Assembly (NCBI GenBank): GCA_000320605.2
Contig: KB445807.1
Span: 187,825-251,824 of the forward strand
Length of the DNA: 64,000 nt
Reading direction: 5' to 3'
Source: Gelatoporia subvermispora B
Taxonomy: Eukaryota > Basidiomycota > Agaricomycetes > Polyporales > Gelatoporiaceae
Part shown: piece by piece, positions 1 to 12,934 of the stretch
Layout: each line of letters opens with the position of its first letter
Position numbering within the stretch: the first letter of the stretch is position 1
Program-made: the position numbers and the translations under genes
The notes under the pieces: generated by a model
Told to the model about the DNA's origin: nothing
What the model saw: the letters and a program-made list of their open reading frames with translations, nothing else
The model's database searches: none

Positions 1-3000
1 GAGAAGCATACGGGCAATCTCAATATGCCCGTTATCCGATGCTGATTGCAGGGCAGTCATTCTCCAGCTACCCAAGCCATTGACATTTGCACCATATTCG
101 ACGAGCAAATGGGCGAGCTCTGTATGACCGTTCTCCGATGCTGCTCCCAGGGCAGTGCTGCCGTCATCAGCTGCAGCATTGATGCTGTTGTCCGCACCAT
201 ACTCGAGGAGTAAACGGGCGATCTCGAGATAACCTTTTGCTGATGCTTCCCGCAGCATGATCCCGGCTTGACCACTGATGTCTGCACCATGTTCGAGTAG
301 CAGACGAATAATCTTGACATGACCGTTTTTTGATGCTGCTTCCACAGCTGTCCCATATTCGCCAGCTGCAGTATTGACATCTGCGCCATGCTCGACCAGC
401 AGATGGGCAATCTTGAAGTAACCTCTTGCTGATGCTGCTCCCAAGGCAGTCTTGTGTCGACCAGCCGCAGCATCGACATGTGCACCATTGTTGATAAGCA
501 GACGGGCGATCTCGATATGCCCGTGATCCGATGCTACCCCCAGGGCAGTCTCGTACTGACCAGCCAATCCGTTGACATCTGCACCATGCTCGACGAGCAG
601 ACGGGCGATTTCGAAGTGTCCTCTCCATGATGCTAGTCCAAGGGCAGTACTATGATCTCCGGTCGCAGCATTGATATCTGCTCCGTGCTCAACAAGCAGA
701 TGGACGATCTCGGCCGGAGCTCTCATTGATGCTACCCCGAGAGCAGTCCTGTAGTTTCCAGTTGGAGCATTAACGTTTGCACGGTGTTTCAACAACAGAC
801 GGGCGACTTCGATATGACCTTCCTCTGATGCTACTCCCAGGGCGGTCGTGCGCCTGTCGGCCGAACTGTTAACATCTGCACCATGTTCTATGAGAACACG
901 GGCAATCTCGATGTCTCCTCTTTTGGATGCTGCTCCCAGTGCAGTACGATAGTCATCAGTTGTAGCATTGACATCTGCCTCGTGCTCAAGGAGTAGATAG
1001 ACGATCTTAATGTGATCTCTCGCCGATGCTGCTTCGAGGGCAGTCCCGTAGTTGCCCGCTGGAGCATTGACATCTGCTCTGTGCTCGATAAGCAGACTGG
1101 CAATCTTGACATGACCATTTGCTGATGCTGCTTGAAGAGCCGTCCCATGGCCGTCAGTCCCAGTATTGACATCTGCATCATGTTCAATGAGTAGATGGAC
1201 AATATCGACATGGCCATTTGCCGATGCTGCTTCCAGGGCAGTTCTATGATCACCAGTGGAAGCATTGACATTTGCGCCATGCTTAACGAGCAGACGGGCA
1301 ATCTCGATATGACCATTTTCCGATGCTGCTTTCAGGGCAGTTACATTGTCGCCAGCCACAGCATTCGTGTCTGCACCGTGCTCTAGCAGTAGATGCACAA
1401 TCTTGACATGACCGTTCTCTGATGCCACTTCCAGGGCAGTGCCATAGTCGCGAGCCCGGATAGGTATGTCTTTGCTGTCATCTACCAGCAGACGGGTGAC
1501 CCTGACCCGACCGTCTGATGATTTTGACCCTACGTCATTTTTGTAGCGCAAGCCAGCCGACCCATTGACGTCTGCACCGTGCTTGATGAGCAGGCGGGCA
1601 ATCTCTACGCGACCTTCCGCTGAAGCTTCCCCCAGAGTGGTCCCGTGGCGACCAGCCGAAGTATTAGCGTCTGCGCCGTACTTGAGGAGCAGGTGAAAGA
1701 TTCCCGTATGCCCTTGATAGACTGCTGCGAACAGTGCCATCCCGCAATCGATGTTTCGTCCAACACGATCGCTCGCCATGAGGGCCAGAATGTGTTTTAC
1801 TACATGCTCGAAGCCATATAATGCCGCGTAGTACAGCGCCGTCCGGTTTTGCTCGTGCATACCGTGGAGGATATCCGGGTTGAAAATTTGAATCCATGAC
1901 CCGATACACCGATTGTCAGGGCTGAAAAAACATTCCATGGCCTTATCAATGATTTCGGAGACACATTCAATGCTCGTATGAGTCATCCAATGCCTCGCAG
2001 CATAATTTAGGAGAGGAGACTTCTGGACCTTGTCTGCAGTGGTATCTCGGCCATCTCCGTGAGTGGATAATTGAAGCAGAATGCCGAGACAGGCCTTCGC
2101 AAGGGTGGAATGAGCATCTCGCTCAGAGATGTGAAATCGATTTATCGACTTATTCGGCTTAGAGGCAAGACGGCCAGCAAGGAGGTATTCCTGCACGGAG
2201 AAATGAGCAAATTGTACCTCCTTTGTGACTGGATGTATCGCGATCAGCGTGGAGCACAGGTCGAGAACTGCCACTTCTGGGTTCTCGTAGCGCCACTCTA
2301 CTATCAACTTTGGGATGTCACTTTCGACATCGACCGCAAGGGCTTCGGCGAGCTCATCGACCCGAAGTGGACAAACAGATACCGTCAGATACTGGAATAT
2401 CCGGAGAAGATGTTCCGCTTCGCCATCGCTGATAGTGTTCAAGATGCGATCGTATGTTTCGTCGAGGGTTTTTGGCAGACTATGCAAAACGCTTTCGATG
2501 CGGGAAGGGGGGCAGCGCCTGAGCACATCCAGCTGACAAGTCACCCAGCGGAACCTATAGCGTGTTGTAAGCATCAAATTTACATGGAAAATTATGTAAC
2601 TCTGAGATACACACATGCCGTTTGCTTGCTGAGAAAGCGCCTTGACCACAACAATCTTATGCGCTTTGCTCCACGATCTGAAGCCGATATCCCCATCTAT
2701 ACTTGACCGCACATAGTCGGTCATGTCCCGAGCTTGCCCGATCTCCTTATCTATAGCAACAGACTGCGGCCCCAGAGGTTGGAGGTATTCCGCAATGTCT
2801 GGTTCAGGGCGACTATTGATGCAGACGTGTAAATTCGGAAGGCGCAAACCAAGGAGGTCCTGGATCAACCTCAGCATCCGCTTGCGGGGGGACTCGAACG
2901 GTGTGTTCGGACATTCATCCAATGCATCGACCACGATGTATATTGAACGGTCAGGCAGTGCGCGCAGCATTTCCTCGAGGCAGTGTTGGAGATCGGCGTT

Positions 3001-4970
3001 GCTCGGCCCTCGGGACCCCCGGCCATGACTCGAGTAAAGATCAAACAGGATTTGGTTGCAATCACTTGATTCCGCGGATATATTTGTGAGTAGGTGACAC
3101 AGCAGACCACGGACGTCTTGTTTAGCCGACTCGCGGAAGTCGCAGTAGAAGTAGGTAAGGATAGAGTTGGGTAGGAGAAGGCAGTAACATCGGAGTTCTT
3201 CGATGATCGCGGAGCTACCTCAAGTTAACTTTGCGAACCCGAGGAAAGCGAGAAACACATACCATATAACGGTTTTTCCCGCACCCGCTATGACGACGTG
3301 TGTCAGAGCCATTGGCGAGTCGAGCAAAGAATCACAATACTCACGTTTGCCGTGAACCCATAATAACGACCCTGACCTTTTCCAATCTTGGATCACCTCT
3401 CCCTCGGTGAGCCAAGATGCAGTACCCTCATGACGCGAGTTCAGCGCCGCAACATGATTCGTTGAGGGATCGGGTGGCAACAGCCACGAGCGAAAGTCAC
3501 GAATTATGTTCCCATCTGTGAATCTATGTCAATCAAACCGCGATTAATGATGCTGGCAGGCAGATAAACGAACGTTTGATCTCGCCAACATCTCTTTCAA
3601 GGCGACCTGTGCATCACAAAGTGAGTCCAGAATACCGTCCGATGGTTATGCGACATACCCATGGAGGTCCTGAGATCGCCCAGGTCTGTCCGGATCGCTG
3701 CGATGGACACTTTCCCGCCTATTGAGATCGATCAACAATCAATTGAGCGTGCGTGTGTACAATAGAAACTGGTCGTTCACCTTGCATAAGCATATTGAGA
3801 CTGCTCACCACATCATAGATGACATTGAGAATCTCTGCTCCCACCATCTGAGCCTCGTCAGAGGTCAGACGGCTGAGTATTTTGAAGGCGTTCTCGATAG
3901 CAGAGTTTCCAAGGAGCGTCTTTGCATATTTCTCTGAACGATATTGAGCTGTCGCCATACTTCAGACAAAAGGAAACTCACGGAAGCGGCCCTGGCTGAT
4001 CTGCTCAGTTGCGAGACCAAAGATGGACAGCACTTCGACCAAAATCTTGATGAGTACTCCCTTCATTTCCGAAGATATGGTATGCTTGGAATAGACTTCA
4101 AGGCGAACCAGGAAGCTCGAGATACATTCAAATAGTTCCATCAAATTGTCGTAACTCTCGCTGACGTCGTGGACCGCCTAAAGCACCACATTTGACTACC
4201 AAGCGATAGTTCAAGGGAAATGAAGGCGTACCTCGAGCAGAATGCATATGGCGCCAATGACTGCCTTTCCTGGTCCGAATATCTGGATTGCTAGAATAAG
4301 TTCTTTGTACGACATATGAGCTCAGCGTTGAAAATAAACGCACAGTGCCGATCCCTTCTCCCACAGTTCTGTCTAGACGAAGAGCAACCAGGACATTCAC
4401 GATTGGTTTGAGCCGCCGCATGAGCTGCACCTTCGCAGTGCCGTTCCGGAATCTCACAAACTCGCCCGTGCATTCTTCGAGGACATCCATGACACTGTTG
4501 ACCGTATTGCACCGCTGAAGCTTAGCGACCAGCGGCTGCTTCGTGAGGTCTTTGTTCGTCCGCTGCGTGTATTTCTCCAGAGCGTCCATGAAAATCAGTC
4601 TCAAATGAGATGTCGAGGCGGGTACGTCCGCAGTAATCGACCGTCCAGAATTATCTCCGACAGGTGCAGATGTGACGGATACTTCGCCGTCCACTTGTAC
4701 GTCCTGGTGGATCTGCCGTGGAGGCGTCTCCCCCGAGACGTCGATCTCGAACACGCAGGATGATGGGCCCCGCGCATCAATACGATTGATCTCCTCAGCC
4801 TGAGGGGCGGGGAGGACCTGATCAGGCGAAGACGAGATTGCCTGGACCGGAGTATCGACAGCACTTTGTACAGCTTGCTCTCCGTCCGTCGTGATGGATG
4901 GACCTTGTCTATTTGGCTTGAATTTCTTCTTCTCGCGGCGTTTGCGCCCGAAGAGCGAGGAGAACGACAT
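1..4970 (-). CDS. Goodbye-NACHT-ankyrin STAND (NLR-like) protein, 3' end off the window
   Basis: Predicted fungal NLR-like signalling ATPase, a family linked to non-self recognition and heterokaryon incompatibility. Exons on the minus strand: 4970-4344, 4282-4232, 4177-3982, 3933-3781, 3718-3659, 3606-3574 (least certain), 3515-3345, 3287-3263, 3214-2615, 2554-<1. About 1,490 residues lie in the window, with no stop. The start is MSFSSLFGRKRREKKK, a basic N-terminus. Residues ~115-330 fit the fungal STAND N-terminal Goodbye domain (e.g. LLGNSAIENAF near its end). The NACHT domain follows: Walker A GKPGAGKTV (~430, assembled across an intron), Walker B IVVDALDECP (~534), and the post-NACHT motif FAHFSVQEYLL (~755). 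From ~845 there are about 19 ankyrin repeats of 33 residues (99 bp), with cores such as TALEAASANGHVDIVHLL. The tandem near-identity of the repeats is typical of fast-evolving recognition domains. Family assignment is firm; ligand and output are unknown. Confidence 0.92.
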
Positions 4971-7900
4971 CGAGCACGGATTGTCGTGGAGATTTGAATG
5001 GCAGAAGAGAGTGATGAGAACGACTGCTGGGAGGGAGAGGATAGGAGTGCTATTACCAGACCCCGCCGGAACTTCTACGAGTCTCATGGGTCCGGTCTAT
5101 CGTGCTCACGGGGTATCATAGGTAAAGTTGCCTCGTGTTACCACCGCAAACACGTGTTGCAGAGCAGACACAGCTCCTGTATTCGACAACGCGCACGGAA
5201 GACAGATATACAGACTCATGGCACACGTTCTCGCCGCATTCGGAACGCATGCACCATCACGCGACCTCTGTTTGGACGACGAGCCGGCCCATGTCCCGAT
5301 TCCCACCTCCCGGCCGTGCATGGACTCATTGATATTCACAACGCTCGCCGTTTGTCGACAGTCGACAGAAAGACTTACGCGGTGATGACCAACGAGCCAG
5401 CACGAGCCGCCCCGGGATCAAAACGAACTCGAGCCCATAGAATGTCCAAGACTACGGTATACGCCGGGATATACACTCCGCTCCGGCACGTGGTTCCAGT
5501 AGGACGGACTCGCCGGCCTCCATGAGGCCTGCTTCGCGCGAACGATGAGCCAGCACACTACAGAGCCAGATCAAAAACATACTGCGGGCGGCCAGCCTCA
5601 GCCCTCGACGTTCCATGTTCGAGGGATGCACCCCGTCCTTCTGGGCTTCTGCAACTCGCACGGAAAGACGATGGTCGCAAAGAATTTCTAGATTGCAACA
5701 TAGCGCATTTGGACATGCTGTCAATGACCTAACGTCTTAGCGCTATCTGTTGGGTCCTCCGATGCCAGTTCTGAGCACTACACGCATCTACACACAAGGC
5801 ACGCAGGGCGGGTAAAAGATTGAGGCCGATGAGAGGGAGTGATGGCATATAGGCATTGCAGGCGGGGGAAAAGACACTGCAGCCACTTGCGGGCGGGCGA
5901 TTAGCAAGCGCAAGGAAAACAGAGCAAAGGGGGCGTACTGTAGGCCGTCTCATTCACAACCTCCGTGATCCTTTGGTCGACGACCAGCACATACCCGTGG
6001 GGGCTGTATAATTGGCGGCTAGCCGCTGTCTTGTCTTGAACCAGGTGAGCTTGGATCCGCCGCGACACACGAGAACAGGAATAAACATTCATTCATTGAC
6101 AGGCTGCACGCACACCGTCAGCACGAGCTCCTGAGGACGCTGATAGCGAGGAGAGCCGAGGACACGGTGGCAGTAGCACGGACAAAGCGGGACGCGTACA
6201 TGGCGGCGGCGTCGGGCGTCGGTTGCTGCTGGTCGCTGTTCGTCGGTGTTGAAGCTTCGAAGGTGGAGGAGGATCGGTGTTGCTTGCTGAGGCGTTTGGC
6301 GAGGGCGTGCCGAGCCCTGCTGAGTCCATCCCGCCAATGACAAGCGGTACTTAGTCTGGTTCCATTTCAAAACAGCACTGTGATACGGAGCGTCTTGGCG
6401 CTATCCGATGGGCCTTCACGACGCAGAACGCGCAGATACGGTCCAGCACTCCGAGCGAGATCGACGTCGGCGTGCGGTGCGGTGAAAGACGAAGCCCCAA
6501 ACATGCGAGTGCTCGTGCGCCTCGCTCAGCGCCGACGGACTTCCAGGGGTGGCATACCGGGACGGGGCCGCCCCGACGACGCGAGGCGCTCGTCGGGCGG
6601 GGTTCGGCAACCGCGCCCCGACAGAGGTGTGCGCACACCCAGCGACAAGCCGAGGCGACGGCGAATCACGACGCTCGGTGCCGTCCAGGTTCCGGGGGCC
6701 GGGCGTTGATGTGCGGGGTGAGGCGACGGCCCGCGTAGCAGCGCGGATGCCCGACCGGCGACGAGGGACCACGGACCGGGGCGCGAAGGTCGCAGCGCGC
6801 CCCGGGGCCAAGGCGCGCGCGGCGCAGGACGCACATGGACGGCGCGGCCCCATGCGGTGTGCGCCAGAGGCCGGGGCCTCCCGGCGCTCGCGGCGCGCCG
6901 CGGCGTCGACGGCATCAGACGGCGCCAAGACGCGGGCCGCGCGGGTACCGCAGATGGCGTGCAGAGCGCGAGGGCCGGCGATATACTGGTCGCCGCCAAG
7001 TTCCTCGCGCTGAGACGGCGCGATGCGGAGGGCTTCGTGCAGGACGACCGGTAGACAGCGCCAAGGAGCCTTCGCGGGAGCGGAAAGTGAATTGTGGTAA
7101 ACGGAGAGAAATGACGGTTACTACTGGCGCGGGGGGTTGTGTAAAGCAAGATATCGAACGACGGAGAGACCGAGAGGAGGTAGCATAGCCGATGGACGGC
7201 AGGGAGCGCAGAGATGCTTCCTCTGGTCCGTACCTTGCAGGAACCCCCCGATGGGTGGGCGATCTGCTCGCGGAATGCCAGGACCGTATCCAGGGCCGCC
7301 TCGGCACCATGCGTGGCGCGGGACTGGAGGGACTAACGGGCTGGGTCCTAGAACCGTTCGGACGGGATGCGCAGGTTGCCAATCTTGCCCGACCGGCCAG
7401 GGGGAGCTGATAGTTGGGGTGAGGAGGCGTCGCGCAGGACATCGGAGAGAAGGCCGGGATCGATGTGATAGAACAGCGTTCTGTAGAAGGTTTTTGGTCA
7501 GTTCGTCTGTAGCATCCCCTTGCTGACAATGAGCAGAGCGGAGGGACGTCCGCATGGGTGACAAGTCTTGGTCCGAGCGCAACGCACGGAGGAAGGCTGG
7601 TGTGCCGGTGTGTGGGAGTTCGGGAGATCGGGATCGCGAGGAGTCCTGGGCCCGGCATGTTCCAGGCTCTCGTCTGCAGAGGCGTTCCGGAAAAGGCTGT
7701 AGGCACAGTGGACGGGGAGGAGTAAGAGGATAGTTTCGTATATCCTAGCACCCGGACTCAGTTCATACGGAGGACCCACATACATATTAGTCAAGTTCGT
7801 GTGCGCCTAGGTCTTGAGAGGCAGGCTTTGATAACGAGGAGAGGAACTGTAAGCACAGTGCGTGCATAGGGACGGTGCACGATGCAGGAGAAAAAGGTGT

Positions 7901-9433
7901 TCGAGAGGAAGTAGTGCGAACGTAAAAGAGACACGTAATTCACTCAAAGTTCACGAACTCGTCCACATCCTCCGTCCTCCGCCCCAGTTCGGGTCGTCGG
8001 CGATGAGCACACGTCTAGATTTGGCGGCGTAGTCTAGTTTCGACCAGCTGTCCTGTCTTACACCCGACGATGGGGCGGCGTCGGCGGGCGGGGGTACCCG
8101 CGCGCCGCGCGCGTTGAACGAGGTGGGGTGGATTGAGACGAGACAGCGCTGCGCTGCACGGGCAGAGGACGAAGGGGGGCAGAAGGGGCGAGGGCGGCGC
8201 GGTGCGTCCTAGGCCACCTACGCGGCGGGCGGCGGGCGATCTGGCGGGGCGCGAGAGGAGGGGCTCATAATACGAGCAGACGGCGCGCGGGACGCCCAGC
8301 ATCGGTGCTCGCAGACAAAGCAGGCAACGGCTCCCATCTCTGAGATTTTGCGCGGCGGGGAGAGGTACTCCCGAGGCCGGCGCGCGGCGCATGAGGACAG
8401 GGCGATGAGGCCGCGTATCGAGGGTGCGGGTGCAATATGTCTGCAGGGCACGGTGCCGCGGCGCGGAGGGCTGCGGCGGGTAGGCCTGTAGGGGCCGAGC
8501 ACGGCGAGAGGGGCAGCCCATTTGGGCAGTTGCATAGAGGCGTTGCAGGACGAGGGCGGGCACAGGCGGGCATAGAGAAAGCAGAGAAGAGGGCGTACCG
8601 TAGGAATGTGTCGATCACCTCGTTCGCGCTGCCGTCCTCCTTTTGTCGACAGCACGGATTCCGGCGAACGCACCCAGCTGCCCTGCTACCGCCTCGCGCC
8701 CGGCCAGCTCGGACCCACCGCGACACGCGAGAACAGGGCCAGGCGCCGCGAGACCGCGCACCGCCCGCGTGAGCTCCTTAGGACGCGTACAGAGAGGCGA
8801 GACGGGCGGGACAGGGCGCGCGGCGAGCAGGTACGCCCACTCGGGGTGGGCAGAGCGCTGGCAGGGACGCACGACGAGCGAGGAGGGCCAGAGCACGGAG
8901 CCCGCGCAAGCGGGGGCGGCCATACTGTGAGGGCGGGGCGGGGGAGGCGCGGTACGTCGTGAGCCGCCGGCGCGGGCTCGGGCGGTGCGCTCGAGGGAGG
9001 GGACGCACCGGGTAGCAAGTGCACAGACGACGTGCCGGGCGCGGGCAGGTCGCAGCGGCGGCCCTCTCGCGAGTGGGCGGCCGTGCTCGATGGTGCAGCA
9101 GACGGCGGCCTTGATCGCGGGACGTTGCGCGGCGGGGGGCGTGCGGATGGACGGGGCCACGGTGGCGCGGCGCAGAGGACGGGCATTGCATGCGGGGGCG
9201 AAGACGCACGCCGACGTCCTCGTCCCGCGCTGACGATCGCCGCGGCCGGGGCTCTGGACGCACTCGCAGCTCGGACGCGCGCGCGCGGTGTCCGTCCAGC
9301 TGCAGCGTCTCCAGCCGCGGTGCTGGGCCGCACGCTGCGGCAGTGCGTGTGCTGCGCCCCTAGGCGAGTAAGGTGCGGGCAAGCGCGGAGGCGCGGGGTG
9401 CATGAAAAAAGTTTGGCTCAATCGCCTTCGAAG
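4971..9433. other. GC-rich, gene-poor region with diverged internal repeats
   Basis: No convincing protein gene seen. Many long overlapping ORFs on both strands between 6.4 and 9.4 kb are Arg/Pro/Ala-rich and are what GC-rich sequence gives by chance. Two similarities are visible by eye: 5850-6200 resembles 8540-8830 in order and orientation (shared blocks such as ggcgtactgtagg / ggcgtaccgtagg and cacgagaacagg / cgcgagaacagg), and 5729-5770 resembles 6391-6430 (cgtcttagcgctatctgttg / cgtcttggcgctatccgatg). These may be relics of a multi-copy element or of a duplicated, decayed gene. Confidence 0.5.
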
Positions 9434-9522
9434 TGACAACAGTGAGATTCGAACTCACGCCCTTTCGGACTAGATAGGCGCACACCTGATTCTAGCGCCT
9501 TAGACCGCTCGGCCATGTTGCC
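9434..9522 (-). tRNA. tRNA-Leu (anticodon CAG) with a 9-nt intron
   Basis: The minus strand folds as a class II tRNA. The acceptor GGCAACA pairs with TGTTGTC (one G-T pair), with discriminator A. The D-stem is GCC/GGC and the anticodon stem is CTAGA/TCTAG. A long variable arm (11 nt) and the T-arm GTGAG-TTCGAAT-CTCAC follow. The anticodon CAG is read at plus positions 9486-9488. A 9-nt insertion (plus 9476-9484) sits between positions 37 and 38, the canonical tRNA intron site. The mature length of 80 nt and the long variable arm fit tRNA-Leu. Confidence 0.93.
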
Positions 9523-12500
9523 ATGCCCTCCCTTTGCACCCCCGCACACTCGTCGCGCACGCCACGCACGGCCAAATCCAGCTCCACCCGCCTCGAGCGC
9601 ACATATCAGCCCTCCGCGCGTCCGCACCCTCCGCGAGTCCGTACCAAATTCCAACCCTCCCTCGATCCGGCCTGACGAGCAAACCAGGTCTCGACCCGCC
9701 AACCCCTCCTCGCTCCTCGCCCCCAGCCTCCGCGCGACCCAGCGCGAGCGTACGCGTGCGGGGTTGTGTACCTTCCGGATGCTGGGATCAGTGATCAGGG
9801 CGAGGTGCTTGGTGGCTCGCAAGCGAGCGACGCGGGAGCCGCTCCGGGCATTCTCAGCTGGCTGTTCCCAAATTGGCCAACAAGGAACGCGCAGACCTCT
9901 CCCGATAAACAGCGAAAGCGACCTCGGTCCGGATCTTCGGTCGTCGAGGCGTTCTCCTCGGGCGAGCGGATCTGCTCGATTCCTGCCCACAGCTGGAGAC
10001 GGGACATGCCGGACAACGCTACGAGCGCGCGTGTGTGCATACGGCGTCCTGTTCATCGAGACGTCCGTCGGCAACGTCGGACATGGGACTGTTCGGTGGA
10101 CGCACTGCATGCATCACCTCTGATCCTTCGCCTCGACTTGCACCGTGCTACATCTCGCGTCCGCACGCCCGGCAGGGCATCGCCTCCCTGGGGAACGTCC
10201 CTCATCTGGCCACCGCTCTACTCGCTCAGCCCGCTCAGCTAAAGGTTTCTTTGACGCTGCTTCTCTCTAGGACGACGAAAAAGGATCACCCGAACCCCCC
10301 CCATCAAGAAGTCCGAAAATCAACATACAAGCTGCATCTCCGCCGCATCCAACGTTAGGCGAGCACAACCGTCCTACAGTATCCCTCCTTCACCGCGTAC
10401 CTCCGGAAACATGCGGGGACGCCTGCGTGCACGCCGTCATTTCATGCTGCCCTCCAGTACCGCCGGAAAGTGGTACATTGACTAACCGGACGATGGTGTA
10501 TCCAGACCCCGGTGCGCGGGCTGCCCTCTGCAGAGGTCCGCGGCCCTATCCTGCTCGGTCTTGTGCCTCGCGGTGCAAGACGCTCGTCCTCCGAGCATGG
10601 CGCAATATCTGCGTCCGGTGTTCTGCGCTCCTCGGATGCTATGACCAGGTGAATGGACGAGACATTAAACACTGTTTAGGGCCGCATGTTGGCGAATTGA
10701 TGGCGTGTCTGCTCCATGTTGACCTGTGCACCTCTGGGCTCTCACTCGCCATGAAGCTGGTATACGCAGGCTATCCGACGTATGGGCTATCCGACGTGCG
10801 AACTCGAAACCCTGATATGACTGACCCTGTGCCTCGTGGCGCCCGATGCTCGTCCTCCGAGAATTGCGCAATATGTGCGTGCGGTGTCATATGCCCTCCG
10901 GACGCTATTACGGGGGCGAGAAGCTCGGCGAGCAGCGCGTTGGCTCTTGGCTTCGAAGTAGGCGTCTAGACCACTGAGACGCGGCTGCTCGCGAGTCACT
11001 GGCCGACGAAGTACAGGCCGAATCCTATCCTATTGTGGCATCTCGATTCGACTCTTCAATCATCAGGCGTGCTCCTCGGGGCGGTGCGGTGCTCTTTCGC
11101 GGCCCAGCTTCAACGAGGCGTCTAGCGACACACAGCACTCGCAGTCCCCTGATCGCACTATCAGCAAACCACAATGCTCGTCCCACCTCTATCGTGCGCG
11201 TCCGTTCATACGGCGCGCGCCACCCTCGCGCCACCCTGGGCGCTGGCGCCTTGCAGCAAGCGGCCTCGCCAGGTCCGTCCGATGTGAGCTGGTGCGGATA
11301 CGAGAGGCACTCGGCGGCTGCGTCTGGGTAAGCGATCTTGTGTCGTTCTGTCTTTGTGCTTTCTGCTTTGCGGGCTTGTACTGGGCTTGCGGATGCTCGA
11401 TGGCTGGCTGGAGCTGGACGCGTTGCCTCGTCCTGAGGCACCGCCCGCGAGGTCAGGTAGGTCTGCGTGGACGATACGTATACTGAGCATCGGGGCGATG
11501 GGTCGGACAAGGACGCCCCCCTTCTCTCTCCGAGGTAGGAACGCGCGCCCTCTGTGACGTGTCCGGGCTTATTTTGCCAGCTACAGGACACTGCAGATCT
11601 AGAGAAACAGATCCTGAGGTCACGCTCGAGCGGGATTGTACCAGAACATTCAACTGTCCTTGTTGACATCCCCCGCGAGTGAATACAGCGTTAAAGTTAT
11701 ACAGGAATCCATGGTTCTCCCGATCTGACCTAGCATACGTCAAACCTCGTTCGGATATGTCGCCGGACCTGCATCTAGAGGGACGTTGGGCCCCTATGGT
11801 CAGGGCTGTCTACCCTACTCCTGTGCGGCTGGACAGCCAGCCATCCGAGCCAATTGAACCATGATTACTGCTTGACCTTCCTCCCCCGGATGTCACGTTC
11901 TTCCGCACCGTCGGAGACTGCAAGATCGCAGGACGGGAGCTCGCGGTGTACACTAATTCGTTCCCGGCAGCACTTGGACCAAAGTCGAGGGCTTTCACGC
12001 GCTCATGGGAGGGCTCGTGCTCGGGGACGCAAAGAGAGCCGCCAACCTGGACGAGATGCGGTATCCCATCGCGCAAGCGTGGGCCGATGTCCCCGCGCAT
12101 ATGCGCGCGAGATCAGGGCGGAGCAAGGCGGATGCACTCCGACGGCGCTCGCCTGCGCGCACGCTCTCTGGCTCGCTGGCACGCGCACCTGCATACCCCG
12201 ACGCCGGAGCTGGGCGCCCCACGCACGTCGCCGCGGCCTGCGCCATACACCTGGTCAGCTGGCCGGAGCCGAAAGACGTCTGCACCCCGGTCCAGGTCCG
12301 CTTGCACGGGTGCACGCATGGCCAGAACAGCCCCTCGGTCGCCGATGCTGCGAAAGAGCGCGACGACTTGCCCGGCAGGGGCCGTCGCGAGAGCTGCCTG
12401 GTCCTCGGCCGCTCGATCACCGGCATCGCGGGGGACCGCGCTCCGTGGGATGGGCATGCGTGTCTGTCGCCGCAGCCTGGCCTGCGTACAGCGCGTGCCG

Positions 12501-12659
12501 TTGGATCGCATGGAGCATCTACTCTTTACGAGAGCGGAGGAGGTGCTCGGGCGCGTGGCTGCGGTGCTATCGGCAATACCTGCCGTCCCCATCCTCCTCC
12601 TCTCTTGGCCTCCGCGGATTTCTCCGACGAAGATGAAACCCCTTGGTACCTGCAGATGC

Positions 12660-12832
12660 TCGGGGCCAAGGAGAAGCACGTCCGGAAGCTGGAGTGGGCT
12701 CTGGTCGCCGCATGGGTCCTGTTCTTGTGTGCGCGGGCTATCTTGTGCGTCGAGATGTTCATTGGACTTCGTCGGATGCCCTATGGGGTGTATGAGACCG
12801 TTCCTTGGACGTACTATATCCCTCACATTTGA
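12660..12832 (+). pseudogene. Possible RTA1-like membrane protein fragment
   Basis: The frame closing at 12832 ends with a hydrophobic helix and a short tail: ALVAAWVLFLCARAILCVEM, then YGVYETVPWTYYIPHI. This loosely resembles the RTA1/RTM lipid-translocating family pattern, in which a transmembrane helix with an Arg and a Glu is followed by a glycine and an E..Y motif. A possible intron acceptor (ctgcag) precedes the codon at 12656. The upstream frames are GC-driven and no full gene could be built, so I treat it as a fragment. A more decayed copy lies near 9.98-10.19 kb. The family call is weak. Confidence 0.3.
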
Positions 12833-12860
12833 TCTTTCGATTCGACTTGCATCGCGTTAC

Positions 12861-12934
12861 ATTTCACGTCCGCGCGCTTAGCAGGGCATCGTCTACCATT
12901 TCACGTCCGCGCACTTAGCAGGGCATCGTCTACC
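12861..12934. repeat. 37-bp tandem duplication
   Basis: Two adjacent 37-bp units share catttcacgtccgcgc and cttagcagggcatcgtctac, differing by about one base. A single diverged version (tctcgcgtccgcacgcc...gcagggcatcgcc) is found near 10,150-10,190, after the more decayed copy of the same upstream segment. Confidence 0.75.

Noticed and set aside
1..1560. Regular ~99-bp repeats that could suggest a CRISPR array or satellite
   Set aside because: The period equals 33 codons and the minus-strand frame reads as ankyrin repeats without stops; spacers are not unique.
4998..5525. 175-codon plus-strand ORF upstream of the NLR-like gene
   Set aside because: Overlaps the NLR first exon region and has no recognisable motif or intron logic; likely chance.
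6380..9440. Many ORFs of 100-280 codons on both strands
   Set aside because: Arg/Pro/Ala/Ser-rich in every frame and mutually overlapping, as expected in GC-rich DNA where stops are rare; no domain motifs.
12005..12832. 275-codon ORF taken as a whole gene
   Set aside because: Only the last ~60 codons look protein-like; the upstream part is GC-driven and two other long frames overlap it.
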